Part shown: piece after piece, positions 43,997 to 53,367 of the stretch
Layout: every line of letters begins with the position of its first letter
How positions within the stretch are numbered: position 1 is the first letter of the stretch
NCBI GenBank assembly: GCA_017554145.1
Contig: JAFZIZ010000005.1
Span: forward strand, 62,001 to 126,000
Source: Prevotella sp.
GTDB lineage: Bacteria > Bacteroidota > Bacteroidia > Bacteroidales > Bacteroidaceae
Reading direction: 5' to 3'
Length of the DNA stretch: 64,000 nucleotides
Notes under the pieces: generated by a model
What the model saw: only the letters and a program-made list of their open reading frames with translations
Database searches by the model: none
Told to the model about the DNA's origin: nothing
Program-made: the position numbers and the translations under genes

Positions 43997-45763
43997 TTAA
44001 TAACTATAGGTATTACGAATATCCACATGCACACCCTCTACATTGGAACCTAAATTCGGATTGAAAAGGACATCCTCTGCAGACATTGGCAATGCGAAGT
44101 AACCCTTGTTGGAAACCTCAGAATCTGTGCGTAGCATCACGTTCACATTAGGAGCAGCTACAGAGCCGTCATAACCTTGCTTAGAAGGATCAACGCTCCA
44201 AGTTCCACTCTGGAAATAAGCCTTATAGAGGGCATCCAGTCCCCAAAAAGCATTACGTTTCTGAGCAGTTAATTCCTTCACGCAATAGTCTGGATCATAG
44301 TAGCTCACACGTACATAGTCATACCAACGGTCACCCTCCATGGCAAACTCCAGACGACGCTCTTTCCAAATGTCATCCCAAGAGACACTTGTTGGATAGG
44401 TGCTAGTAGGTACTGCACGGTGGTGAACAGCATAGAATGCATCCAGCACCTCGGCATTGGTAGAAGTGGTACGACCAGTTCCCAACATTGCCTCTGCATA
44501 GATCAAATAGACATCAGCAAGGCGCAGGATGTGAGTCGGCAAGGCGTATGACATACGGGCTGGTGCAATATTCAAAGCATCCTTATGGTCAGCTGTGTTA
44601 CCATAGAGGTGTTTCGCACAGTTGGCACCTGTAGGAGCCTGTAAAGAACCAGTAGCAGCCTCATTATAAGTATTGTCATAGATGAATTTCAGATAGTCAT
44701 ATCCACCATGGTCTTTCCACAGATAGTCATAGGTATAGCCTGGCAGAAACATCGTAGCCTTCAAACGGGTATCCACGTTATTCAGCCATGCATCCGGTGT
44801 GTTCTCCAACAACTTGATGCCGAAGGCCTCCTGCAAGTCTACAGAGCAACCATTCCAGCCACCCCAGTCGTCACCGAACTCATCCATACCTTCCATGGCA
44901 AGGTCGCTCTGAAGGGTATTCTGGCAGGTCCAGTTGGCACCTACAGTCCAGCGCCAAGCTATCAGGCTCTCATCAGCAAGTCCTTCTGTCAGTTTCCAGA
45001 TGTCTCCATAGTTCTCTGTCAGTTTACGTCCAGAGTTAACCATGACATCCTTGGCATATGAAGCAGCCTTGGCAAGATCACTGGCGTTCAGCGAACCCGT
45101 CACGCCTGCTTTGGTCAGATAAACCTTTGCCAGCAAGGCTTCAGCACAGTAATAGTCGATACGGCCCTTCTGCGGAGCTTCCTTCATCAACAGCTCCATG
45201 GCTTTCTCCAAGGTCATGATGATATACTCATAGACATCCGAGCGTTTCACCTTCAAAGTGGAGGTATAGGCACCAGAGTTCAGTTCTTCCGCCGTATTAT
45301 GGATGATGGGAACATCACCGAAGGAACGAACCAGGAAGAAATAGGCAAAGGCTTTCCATGTCAGACACTCACCCATACACTGGTTGATGGCAGCCTGCGA
45401 TGCAGAAGCGCCCTTCAGGTTCTCGTAGACCGTATTGGCATGGCCAATCACTGCCCAAAGAGAGTATGACATGTTCACCAAATCCTGGTCAGAACCATTT
45501 ACCGAGAAGTTCAGATAAGGAGAAGAACCCCAGTAATAGTTGCCAGAGAAGACCTCACCAACCTTGATGAATCCACGCTGGAAGTCATACCATGGTGAGT
45601 TATATAGATAGTTGACACCAGAGTAGCACTGGTCGTCTGTCTTGTAATAGTTGTCAACGTTGTAAGCATCCTCATTCGGTCTCTCCAGAAAATCAGAGCA
45701 TGATGCCATGGTGAATCCCAACAACGTCGCAACTGCCATGTATTTGATATTTGATAGTTTCAT
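43997..45763 (-). CDS. susD: SusD/RagB family nutrient-binding outer-membrane lipoprotein
   Basis: The 588-residue lipoprotein (lipobox FTMASC) forms the lid of the SusC transporter and binds the glycan. Family features are CSDFLERPNEDAYNVDNYY after the signal, the TPR-like helices (AINQCMGECLTWKAFAYFFLVRSFGDVPII) and the C-terminal VSWDDIWKERRLEFAMEGDRWYDYVR. It follows SusC by 21 bases and forms the canonical pair with it. Confidence 0.96.
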   Translation of the reverse strand: MKLSNIKYMAVATLLGFTMASCSDFLERPNEDAYNVDNYYKTDDQCYSGVNYLYNSPWYDFQRGFIKVGEVFSGNYYWGSSPYLNFSVNGSDQDLVNMSYSLWAVIGHANTVYENLKGASASQAAINQCMGECLTWKAFAYFFLVRSFGDVPIIHNTAEELNSGAYTSTLKVKRSDVYEYIIMTLEKAMELLMKEAPQKGRIDYYCAEALLAKVYLTKAGVTGSLNASDLAKAASYAKDVMVNSGRKLTENYGDIWKLTEGLADESLIAWRWTVGANWTCQNTLQSDLAMEGMDEFGDDWGGWNGCSVDLQEAFGIKLLENTPDAWLNNVDTRLKATMFLPGYTYDYLWKDHGGYDYLKFIYDNTYNEAATGSLQAPTGANCAKHLYGNTADHKDALNIAPARMSYALPTHILRLADVYLIYAEAMLGTGRTTSTNAEVLDAFYAVHHRAVPTSTYPTSVSWDDIWKERRLEFAMEGDRWYDYVRVSYYDPDYCVKELTAQKRNAFWGLDALYKAYFQSGTWSVDPSKQGYDGSVAAPNVNVMLRTDSEVSNKGYFALPMSAEDVLFNPNLGSNVEGVHVDIRNTYSY

Positions 45764-45784
45764 AATTTGAAATCTTTAGTTGGT

Positions 45785-48700
45785 TTAGAATGATACGTTA
45801 AGACCGAATGAATAAGTAGTTGGAGAAGGATAACGGGCGTTGTCCAGTCCCATCACGTTAGCACTCTGCGTAGAGGCACCGATTTCAGGATCATAACCGT
45901 CATACTTGGTGATGGTTAAAAGATTCTGGAAATTGGCATAGACGCGCAGACTCTCCAGACCCCATTTGGTGATCCATTTTTTGGGGAATGTATATCCTAA
46001 TGAGATATTCTTCAGACGTACGTATGATCCGTCTTCGATATAACGGTCGCTCCAGCGGTCGTTGTCGTTCGGGTCGTTGATAGATGCACGAGGCATGGTT
46101 GTCTCTGGATTCTTCAAGCGTACATTATGAATATCGTCGTACCAGTTATAAATCAACTGTCCGTCACCACGGTCGATACCGCCAGAATAATCCTTATTAG
46201 GATCAATAGGCTCCAGGATGGCACGATTGTTGACATCCACCAACTGGTTGGTCCATGTAGAATTCATATGGGTCATCTTCATCTTCAGATAGTTACCTAC
46301 CTTGTTACCGATAGAACCGTTAATGAAGATATTCAGATCAAAGTTATTCCAACGGAAAGTATTGTTCCAACCGAAGGTCCACTTAGGCAGTGGAGAACCG
46401 ATGTTGGTACGGTCTTTCTCGTCGATGACACCGTCACCATTCAGGTCCTTATACTTGATGTCGCCTACATAGACAGTAGAGTTCTTGGTGAACACACCGT
46501 TAGAAGGATAGGCGCTGGGCTTTGGTGAGCTCTCGATATCTTCCAGAGAGGTGTAGACTCCGTCGCATACATATCCATAGAAGTTGAAGAGGCTCTCACC
46601 GACCAAAGTACGGCTGACAACATCCGTCCACTGTCCATAGCCAATCAGCTGTCCTGTATCAGAACCGTCTGAGAGGGCTACCAGCTTGTTCCTATTGATA
46701 GAGAACTGGAGTTCAGAATCCCACTGGAACTTACCAACAAGCGGATGGGTATTCAAAGTGATCTCGACACCCGTATTGCGGATGTGTCCGAAGTTACCCC
46801 AAGGTGCGGCAAGCGCTGAAGAGCCGTTACCGCTAGTACCCATATAGGAAGGAAGCTGCATCTGCATCAGCATGTCCCTAGACTCTTTGTTATACCAATC
46901 GACTGTCAGGTTGATACGGTCGTTCAGGAAGCCGAGGTCCAAACCAATGTTCCACTGTTCCTGACTCTCCCACTTGATATCCTTGTTGGCAATCTGTGCT
47001 GGACGATAGCTCATACCCAGCGCTGTCTCCATACGGGACAGAGGAGAGCCCCACTTGTAACCACCGATAGAGGCATTACCTGTCTGACCCCAACCGACAC
47101 GGAGCTTACCATTGCTCAACCACTTACCAGCCCAGCTTTCAATGAAATTCTCATTGGAGAAGCGCCAAGAGGCAGCAAAAGAGTGGAATCCTGCCCAACG
47201 CTTATTGGGACCGAAGTTAGAACTACCATCATAACGATAGGTGTAGGTGGCGTTATAGCGATTGTCATAGCTATATGTCCAACGGGTGAAGAACGAAGCC
47301 ATGGAGCTGCTACCAAAACCTGCGCCGATTTGTGGAGTACCAGTACCCAGTGAAGGGTTGTGTACCTCATCTGAGGGCAGTCCTGTATTATATATAGAGG
47401 TATAGTCGTACTTAGACTCCCAGCACTCCTGTCCGATCATGGCTGTAGCAGAGTGCTTGCCGAAGGTACGACTATAGGTCAGGTAGTTCTTCAACTGCCA
47501 GAAAGTGCTACTATTCTTCTGGATGCGGCTCTCGTTGCTAGCGCGCTTCCATGTACCGAGGTCTACCATCGGCTCATAGGTCTCAGCCCTGTTCCAACCG
47601 AAGTCGAAACCAAGCTCGGTATGCCATACGAGGTTCTGGATAGGTGTGACCTCGAAGTATACGTTACCATTCAGTTTCTGACGTTTCAACAGGATATCGT
47701 CCATCATTGCCATGGCAATGGGGTTCGGATTAGTATAACCCTCCTGTGATACAGAAGAATAGGTACCGTCTATATTATAAATAGGTATAGAAGGGATTGT
47801 AGTCAGAGAATATCCAATCAGACCCTCATCAGAGTCAGCCAGCTTCAGGTCATCCTTGGTATCAGAATAGGTGACACTCACACTCATCTTCAACCATTTC
47901 TTCAACTGGGCATCAAGGTTTGTACGGAAGGACATACGCTTGAACTCAGAACCGATAATAGTACCTTCCTGATCCATATAGCTTCCACTGACATAATACT
48001 GTATCTTGTCAGAACCACCTTGTGCACTGACTTGGTGAGAGTGCTGGAGGGCTGTCTGGAACACAGCGTCCTGCCAATTTGTACCCTTACCCAACAGGGA
48101 GGGATCAGAGAGGGCACCTGTATACTGTGCTTCACCCACTGCTGCATAGGAGTTGTAATACTCTGCATACTCACGCAGGTTCATCAAATCCAGTCGCTTG
48201 GCCTGACGGTTCAAGGCAAACATACCGTTATAGTTAAACTTGGCATCACCAGCCTTACCACGCTTGGTAGTAATCAGCACGACACCATTAGCACCCTGTG
48301 CACCATAAATAGCGGTGGCAGAGGCATCCTTCAATATCTCCATACTAACGATGTCAGAAGGATCGATAGTAGACAATGGAGAAATAGTAGAGTTCGTACC
48401 ATTACCCAGCGCATCACCCAAACCATAGTCAGCACCAGACTTGCCACCACTCTGGATGGGCACACCATCAATCACATACAACGGTTCAGCGTTAGCATTG
48501 ATGGTTGCGGTACCACGAACGCGGATACTAGATGAAGAACCGGGGGCACCTGAAGTCGTTACAGCGGTCACACCTGCTGCACGTCCTTGCAGTGACTGGT
48601 CGAGAGAAGTGATGATCGAGCCCTTCACAGCGCTCTCACCGAGTGAGACAGAGGCTCCAGAGATATCACTCTTCTTCATCGTACCATAGCCAACGACAAC

Positions 48701-49045
48701 GACTTGCTCCAGCATATTGACATCCTCAGCAATCTGAATGTCGAGCTGACCGCCCGTCGTCACCTTGATTTGCTTGGTCTGATAACCTACATACGAGACC
48801 TCAATAGTAGCACCAGGCATTACTGACATCTTGTAATTACCCATGGCATCGGTAATCGTACCACCTTCGGCACCTTTTACCTTTACCGTTGCACCAATGA
48901 CTTCCTCGCCAGTATTGGCATCCGTCACTGTTCCTGAGATGTTCACGTTCTGTGCTAAGGCACATAGTGGGAACATCGTCAAAAAGAGGACTATGCATCT
49001 GATTTTACCACATGCATAGCTTACTGTTTTGAAAGCTTTGTTCAT
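45785..49045 (-). CDS. susC: SusC/RagA family TonB-dependent outer-membrane transporter
   Basis: A 1086-residue outer-membrane channel for oligosaccharides. After a signal peptide (to about residue 31) come a carboxypeptidase-D regulatory-like domain (ISGTVTDANTGEEVIGATVKVKG), the TonB-box/plug region (MLEQVVVVGYGTMKKSDISG, AQGANGVVLITTKRGK) and the beta-barrel, ending in FGLNVSF. It is the first gene of the mannan operon and is preceded by a well-formed promoter at 49119-49150. No N-terminal signalling extension for an anti-sigma factor is seen. Confidence 0.97.
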   Translation of the reverse strand: MNKAFKTVSYACGKIRCIVLFLTMFPLCALAQNVNISGTVTDANTGEEVIGATVKVKGAEGGTITDAMGNYKMSVMPGATIEVSYVGYQTKQIKVTTGGQLDIQIAEDVNMLEQVVVVGYGTMKKSDISGASVSLGESAVKGSIITSLDQSLQGRAAGVTAVTTSGAPGSSSSIRVRGTATINANAEPLYVIDGVPIQSGGKSGADYGLGDALGNGTNSTISPLSTIDPSDIVSMEILKDASATAIYGAQGANGVVLITTKRGKAGDAKFNYNGMFALNRQAKRLDLMNLREYAEYYNSYAAVGEAQYTGALSDPSLLGKGTNWQDAVFQTALQHSHQVSAQGGSDKIQYYVSGSYMDQEGTIIGSEFKRMSFRTNLDAQLKKWLKMSVSVTYSDTKDDLKLADSDEGLIGYSLTTIPSIPIYNIDGTYSSVSQEGYTNPNPIAMAMMDDILLKRQKLNGNVYFEVTPIQNLVWHTELGFDFGWNRAETYEPMVDLGTWKRASNESRIQKNSSTFWQLKNYLTYSRTFGKHSATAMIGQECWESKYDYTSIYNTGLPSDEVHNPSLGTGTPQIGAGFGSSSMASFFTRWTYSYDNRYNATYTYRYDGSSNFGPNKRWAGFHSFAASWRFSNENFIESWAGKWLSNGKLRVGWGQTGNASIGGYKWGSPLSRMETALGMSYRPAQIANKDIKWESQEQWNIGLDLGFLNDRINLTVDWYNKESRDMLMQMQLPSYMGTSGNGSSALAAPWGNFGHIRNTGVEITLNTHPLVGKFQWDSELQFSINRNKLVALSDGSDTGQLIGYGQWTDVVSRTLVGESLFNFYGYVCDGVYTSLEDIESSPKPSAYPSNGVFTKNSTVYVGDIKYKDLNGDGVIDEKDRTNIGSPLPKWTFGWNNTFRWNNFDLNIFINGSIGNKVGNYLKMKMTHMNSTWTNQLVDVNNRAILEPIDPNKDYSGGIDRGDGQLIYNWYDDIHNVRLKNPETTMPRASINDPNDNDRWSDRYIEDGSYVRLKNISLGYTFPKKWITKWGLESLRVYANFQNLLTITKYDGYDPEIGASTQSANVMGLDNARYPSPTTYSFGLNVSF

Positions 49046-49118
49046 AAAATTATTAAATTAGTAGTGATTTTACTTTACTGTTATGCCCCCTAATTAGTAT
49101 GAGAGCTTTATTTGATTG

Positions 49119-49150
49119 CAAAAATAAGCAAAAAAAATTATACTTGCAAA
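49119..49150 (-). promoter_or_regulatory. Promoter of the susC operon
   Basis: On the minus strand a TTTG -33 box (49147-49150), a 20-base spacer and a TATTTTTG -7 box (49119-49126) are seen. The leader to the ATG is about 70 bases, long enough for regulation. The surrounding 49046-49224 is very AT-rich and holds no gene. Confidence 0.72.
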
Positions 49151-49224
49151 TAAATAATCAAAAAAAAATCAAGACTAGCAACAATAGTATCACAAATAAT
49201 CATCAAAGTATCATTCGTGATGAT

Positions 49225-50121
49225 TTACTGATGGTACTGAATCAATCCTTCCATAGGAGTTCGGAGTATCTGTCCCATGTGAAATCCTTCCAGTTCTGCT
49301 GCCTCATGCAGTTCGTCTTTATAATACCAAGCGACACTTCCTACAGCATGAATAGGCAGGTCTGGTCGCTGATATTGCACGATGTTATGTTGGAAGAAAG
49401 TACGGAAATTGTTAATCACTAATTGCCGCAATAACGGATGGTCAAGATGCTGACAGATGAAAGAAGAAGTGGAGGCAAGGAAGCGGTTGGCAAGTGGTTC
49501 CCTATACACCTTATTTATAATAATAGGCATCGTAAGCCCTGTTTCCTGCAGATATGCATCACGAATATCCGCAAACTGAGGATTCTTAAAGATAACATTG
49601 ATAAAGAGACGTCCCAAGACAGCACCACTTCCCTCATCACCTAAGATATAGCCGAGTGGTGGTGTATTCTGTATGATTTTTTCACCGTCATACAGACAAG
49701 AGTTGGCACCCGTTCCAAGGATACATGCTATTCCCTCTTCCTTTCCGCATAATGCACGTGCCGCCGCCATCAAATCACTATAAACCTCCACTTTCTGCGA
49801 TGAGAAGACCTCACCCAGCATCTGTTTCATCATGGGAACATGCGCAGGGGTACAGCCACTTCCATAGAAGAAAATCTGGATATTAGTGAGTAACGGACTT
49901 TCAAGAATTTTCGAATTGACAAGTTGGGCACGAGAAAAAGTGGACAACTGGGACATCAACTCCTGTGCCAATATCTGTCGAATATCCGCTGGAGACTGGT
50001 GTATCGGGGAAATACCCTGTGTCTTGAAAGTTGCCATGAAAACCTGATCTGTGCGCTGACCCGAGTCATGGAGCAATGTCCAATCTGTTTTAGTGCTTCC
50101 GCTATCTGCAATTAGTATCAT
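49225..50121 (-). CDS. BadF/BadG/BcrA/BcrD ATPase family sugar kinase (GlcNAc-kinase-like)
   Basis: The start at MILIADSGSTKTDWTLLHD gives a 298-residue cytoplasmic protein; a longer frame adds 43 unrelated residues. The actin-like ATPase fold is shown by the phosphate-1 loop DSGSTKTDW and by ACILGTGANSCLYDG and GYILGDEGSGAVLG. Relatives are N-acetylglucosamine kinases and other small-sugar kinases. It is on the same strand as susC, 180 bases upstream, but has its own -7 element, so membership of the mannan locus is open. It may phosphorylate an amino sugar from wall recycling, or a hexose. Confidence 0.85.
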   Translation of the reverse strand: MILIADSGSTKTDWTLLHDSGQRTDQVFMATFKTQGISPIHQSPADIRQILAQELMSQLSTFSRAQLVNSKILESPLLTNIQIFFYGSGCTPAHVPMMKQMLGEVFSSQKVEVYSDLMAAARALCGKEEGIACILGTGANSCLYDGEKIIQNTPPLGYILGDEGSGAVLGRLFINVIFKNPQFADIRDAYLQETGLTMPIIINKVYREPLANRFLASTSSFICQHLDHPLLRQLVINNFRTFFQHNIVQYQRPDLPIHAVGSVAWYYKDELHEAAELEGFHMGQILRTPMEGLIQYHQ

Positions 50122-50139
50122 AATTCTTATAATTTTCTG

Positions 50140-50169
50140 CAAAGGTACTAAATAATTGAAAATGACAAT
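50140..50169 (-). promoter_or_regulatory. Promoter of the BadF-type kinase
   Basis: On the minus strand the -7 box is TACCTTTG (50140-50147) and the -33 position is ATTG (50166-50169) at 18 bases. The -33 box lies in the palindrome CAATTG (50166-50171), which the divergent promoter also uses. Confidence 0.6.
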
Positions 50170-50184
50170 TGGTAATTGATAATT
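50161..50184 (+). repeat. AATTGACAATTGATAATT-type intergenic repeat, copy 2
   Basis: The plus-strand segment resembles the reverse complement of 12808-12831 with one or two differences. Here it forms the middle of a divergent promoter region. Confidence 0.5.
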
Positions 50185-50198
50185 ATTTTTTATCTTTG
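50168..50198 (+). promoter_or_regulatory. Promoter of the MscS-family gene
   Basis: ATTG (50168-50171), a 19-base spacer and TATCTTTG (50191-50198) form a good -33/-7 pair with one -33 mismatch. The ATG follows 23 bases later. Confidence 0.68.
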
Positions 50199-50221
50199 TG
50201 CCCAAATTAGAAAAAACGACA

Positions 50222-52546
50222 ATGAAGAAACTGCTCATTATATTAGGCATGCTGATGGGTACACTCCATGCACATGCCGTATTGAAAGAGAAAGACCTCC
50301 CTCAGACTTTGCATATCCTGCGTTCTGAACTGACGACATATCATCGTGAGTTAACACAAATGCTGGAAATGAACAAGAAGCAAAGCGAAAATGTGAGAAA
50401 CCAGATGATAGCCACCATGAGGTTGGCTAACCAAAACTCACTGATGCTTTATTCTCAAAAGCAGGACTATGTGTTTGACCTTACCTATGCGTGCCATGAA
50501 GCGACGGAACAGTTTCATGCCTTCCAGCGACAGAAAATTCCCTTCAAGAACTTCCTGACTAAAGCCGATATAGACATCGCCCGCTATGACTCCCTGATTG
50601 GCTCCTTGAAGTCCATGCCTACCCGCTCTTTGGACGAGCAAGCACAAATCGACCGTAACGTCTGCCTGACATTGGCAACTAACATTAGGAACTCGTTGGA
50701 CGAGAACCGTTCTACGATGCAGGACTATATCCGTGTCTATAACATGACCGAGACGCGGCTTTCGCACCTAAACGACTATGCGCAGAAGCGATATAACGAC
50801 ATTCAGACCAGTATCTTCAAGAACGGAGGCGATAGTTATCTCAGTATCTTAAAAAATTGGAAGAACCAATGGCAATTGATGGTTCGGACAGTCCAAAAGA
50901 AGTACAAGCCCAACGCACATTCACAATGGGACAGCCGGTGGATATTCGGACTACTCATCTCCATCATTATCTATGCCATCATCGCCTCCATCATCAATTT
51001 CACCGCCATCCGCTATGTTGTCCCGAAACGATTCCGTACGGAAGAATTCATGAAAAAACGCACCTGCATCACGCTGGCAACCACTACTGTCACTTTTGCC
51101 ATCATCCTCGGTATCGCATTGGCACTGGCAAAACAGCACTTCATTATCATGGCAAGTAACCTATTGGTGAACTTTGCCTGGCTGATGGGTGTCATCCTAA
51201 TATCCTTGTTGTTACGTGTCAAAGGCGATCAGATCAAAAGTGCTTTCCGTATTTATACGCCATTACTGACTGTGAGTTTTCTGGTCATCGTCTTTCGCAT
51301 CATCCTGATACCGAACGAACTGGTAAACATGCTTTTCCCGCCAATTCTGCTTATTTGTGCATTGTGGCAATGGAGCGTCATCGGTCGACATAACCAGAAC
51401 ATCCCACGCTCGGACGTGTTCTACAGTTACATCTCCCTGATTGTCTTTATCGCTTCCGTCATCTGCTCATGGATTGGCTACACGCTGATGGCAGTACAGA
51501 TGCTTATCTGGTGGACCATGCAGTTGACCTGCATACTGACGATTACCTGTGCACTGCAATACCTGAAATACTATGGTATCAGACACCATCTTGCGGAGAA
51601 GCCTATCACTCAAACGTGGGCGTACGACCTACTCTATCAGGTTATCTTACCTATTGCAGGCGTTATCTCCGTCATGGTCAGCATCTATTGGGCTGCCGAC
51701 GTCTTCAATCTCAGTGACCTCTGCTGGAAAATCTTCAAAACCAAATATATCGACCTCAAGAACTTGAAACTCAGCATCCTGACGCTGGCTATCGTGGTTA
51801 GCTTGTGGTTCCTGTTCTCGTATGCCAGCAAAACCATCCTGCAACTGATGCGAATGCACTATCAGATTAGTGATCCCTCTACGGCAGCCAGCCGTGAGGT
51901 GATGGGACGAAACGTCATACAAGTCATCATTTGGGGTGCTTGGTTCCTCATTACCTTGGGTATTCTGGGCGTGTCGTTACAATGGCTGTTGGTTGTCTCT
52001 GGTGGCTTGTCTACTGGTATCGGTTTTGCTTCGAAAGACATTATCGAGAACATCTACTATGGTATTACCCTGATGGCAGGACGCATCAAGGTGGGCGATT
52101 GGATTCAAGTAGACGGTACGATGGGTAAAGTCACAAAAATCAGCTATACCTCTACCGTTGTAGAATCGCTCTACGGAGAGGTTATCACCTTCCAGAACTC
52201 ACAACTGTTCACGAAAAACTACAAAAACCTGACCCGCAATCACGGCTATGTACTTGCCGTTGTCAACTATAGTGTAGCTTATGGTAGCAATCTGCAACAA
52301 GTTATCGACTTGGTTGACACTGCTGTCAACCAAATGAAGCATAAGTGGATTGACCGTTCAAAGAAAGCGAAATCAGTAGTAGGAGAACTGGCTGATTCTG
52401 GCGTCAACCTCAAAATGTTCGTCTGGGCAGATGCTCCCAAACAAGCATACGTCATCAGTGATGTGCTGGACACCATATACAACACACTCAACCAGAACAA
52501 TATCGTCATCCCTTTCCCACAACAGGATGTACATATCAAACAATAA
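50222..52546 (+). CDS. Large MscS-family mechanosensitive channel
   Basis: A 774-residue inner-membrane channel that should release solutes on hypo-osmotic shock. The start at MKKLLIILGMLMGTLHAHA gives a signal peptide; an ATG eight codons upstream lies in the promoter. Residues about 25-235 form a helical periplasmic domain. About ten membrane helices follow, then the MscS pore helix and beta domain (about 565-690; LVVSGGLSTGIGFASKDIIEN, KVGDWIQVDGTMGKVTKISY, FTKNYKNLTRNH). The size is in the MscK-like class. The gene stands alone and ends in a strong terminator. Confidence 0.9.
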   Translation: MKKLLIILGMLMGTLHAHAVLKEKDLPQTLHILRSELTTYHRELTQMLEMNKKQSENVRNQMIATMRLANQNSLMLYSQKQDYVFDLTYACHEATEQFHAFQRQKIPFKNFLTKADIDIARYDSLIGSLKSMPTRSLDEQAQIDRNVCLTLATNIRNSLDENRSTMQDYIRVYNMTETRLSHLNDYAQKRYNDIQTSIFKNGGDSYLSILKNWKNQWQLMVRTVQKKYKPNAHSQWDSRWIFGLLISIIIYAIIASIINFTAIRYVVPKRFRTEEFMKKRTCITLATTTVTFAIILGIALALAKQHFIIMASNLLVNFAWLMGVILISLLLRVKGDQIKSAFRIYTPLLTVSFLVIVFRIILIPNELVNMLFPPILLICALWQWSVIGRHNQNIPRSDVFYSYISLIVFIASVICSWIGYTLMAVQMLIWWTMQLTCILTITCALQYLKYYGIRHHLAEKPITQTWAYDLLYQVILPIAGVISVMVSIYWAADVFNLSDLCWKIFKTKYIDLKNLKLSILTLAIVVSLWFLFSYASKTILQLMRMHYQISDPSTAASREVMGRNVIQVIIWGAWFLITLGILGVSLQWLLVVSGGLSTGIGFASKDIIENIYYGITLMAGRIKVGDWIQVDGTMGKVTKISYTSTVVESLYGEVITFQNSQLFTKNYKNLTRNHGYVLAVVNYSVAYGSNLQQVIDLVDTAVNQMKHKWIDRSKKAKSVVGELADSGVNLKMFVWADAPKQAYVISDVLDTIYNTLNQNNIVIPFPQQDVHIKQ

Positions 52547-52550
52547 AAAA

Positions 52551-52570
52551 AGGAGCGCAGTTGCGCTCCT
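52551..52570. terminator. Terminator after the MscS-family gene
   Basis: AGGAGCGCA and TGCGCTCCT form a nine-base-pair stem, with an A run before and a T run after. It can serve both the channel gene and the converging beta-barrel gene. Confidence 0.92.
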
Positions 52571-52591
52571 TTTTTATTTTTGCGACCTGAT

Positions 52592-53167
52592 TTAGAGATC
52601 GAACTTGTAACCTACAGAGAACAAGAATACGCTGTTCTTGCTGCTACCACCATCGAAGATATTGGTCAGACCCAACTGATAACGAGCGTCAATTACGAAG
52701 TCTGAGAACTCATAGGAGATTCCGAAAGGAATAGAGAGGTCAACTGACTTTCCACCATTGATATCAGCCTCATGCTTCTGACCTCCAGCTTCCTCCTTAT
52801 ATTTTCCACGAAGTTTGAAACCTGGCTGCAAACCTGCCTTAATAGCAAGACCTGGGATGACATAATAGTTAGCCAAAACGGGGATGTTCAGATAATCTAG
52901 ATTATAAGTAACATCAACACTATTTGAAGAGCCTTTAGCACCCTGCATAGAATAAATAAGGCCACCAGTCAAAGCAAACTGAGGAGCTAATACATACTCA
53001 ACCTCAGCACCTGCAGCCAAGCCTACTTTCATGTCCAAATTACCACCAGTAATAGTAGAAAGGGTCATACCAACCATCGGCTTTAAAGTCAAGCCACCTA
53101 CTGAACGCTGTGCACTTACTGTCAACGTTGCAATCATTGCGATTGCCAATAAAATAACTTTCTTCAT
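52592..53167 (-). CDS. Small outer-membrane beta-barrel (porin-family) protein
   Basis: A 191-residue protein with a signal peptide (MKKVILLAIAMIATLTVSAQ) and about eight amphipathic strands (LTLKPMVGMTLSTITGG, VGLAAGAEVEYVLAPQFALTGGLIYSM, FVIDARYQLGLTNIF). It ends in VGYKFDL, a C-terminal strand ending in a large hydrophobic residue as in outer-membrane barrels. The consensus promoter and the small size point to an abundant OmpA/OmpX-like barrel, but the function is unknown. It stands alone. Confidence 0.85.
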   Translation of the reverse strand: MKKVILLAIAMIATLTVSAQRSVGGLTLKPMVGMTLSTITGGNLDMKVGLAAGAEVEYVLAPQFALTGGLIYSMQGAKGSSNSVDVTYNLDYLNIPVLANYYVIPGLAIKAGLQPGFKLRGKYKEEAGGQKHEADINGGKSVDLSIPFGISYEFSDFVIDARYQLGLTNIFDGGSSKNSVFLFSVGYKFDL

Positions 53168-53230
53168 AATTTTAAATTTTTAGTGAATAAAATGTTATTT
53201 AAAAAAAATAAATGTTTAATTTCAACGTGT

Positions 53231-53262
53231 CAAAGATAGACAAAAAAACTGATACGACCAAA
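53231..53262 (-). promoter_or_regulatory. Promoter of the small beta-barrel gene
   Basis: On the minus strand TTTG (53259-53262), a 20-base spacer and TATCTTTG (53231-53238) match the consensus fully. The leader is about 60 bases and AT-rich, as expected for a highly expressed outer-membrane protein. Confidence 0.8.
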
Positions 53263-53307
53263 TTTTATTGACACTTTTATTATTTTAATACAAAAAAATG
53301 TTGATTT

Positions 53308-53339
53308 CTTGCAAATATCGAAGATTTTCTCTATCTTTG
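53308..53339 (+). promoter_or_regulatory. Promoter of the kdsA operon
   Basis: CTTG (53308-53311), a 20-base spacer and TATCTTTG (53332-53339) form the -33/-7 pair; the -33 box has one mismatch. The kdsA ATG follows 28 bases after the -7 box. Confidence 0.7.
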
Positions 53340-53367
53340 CAAGGAATTATGTACCTCTTTATAAAAT

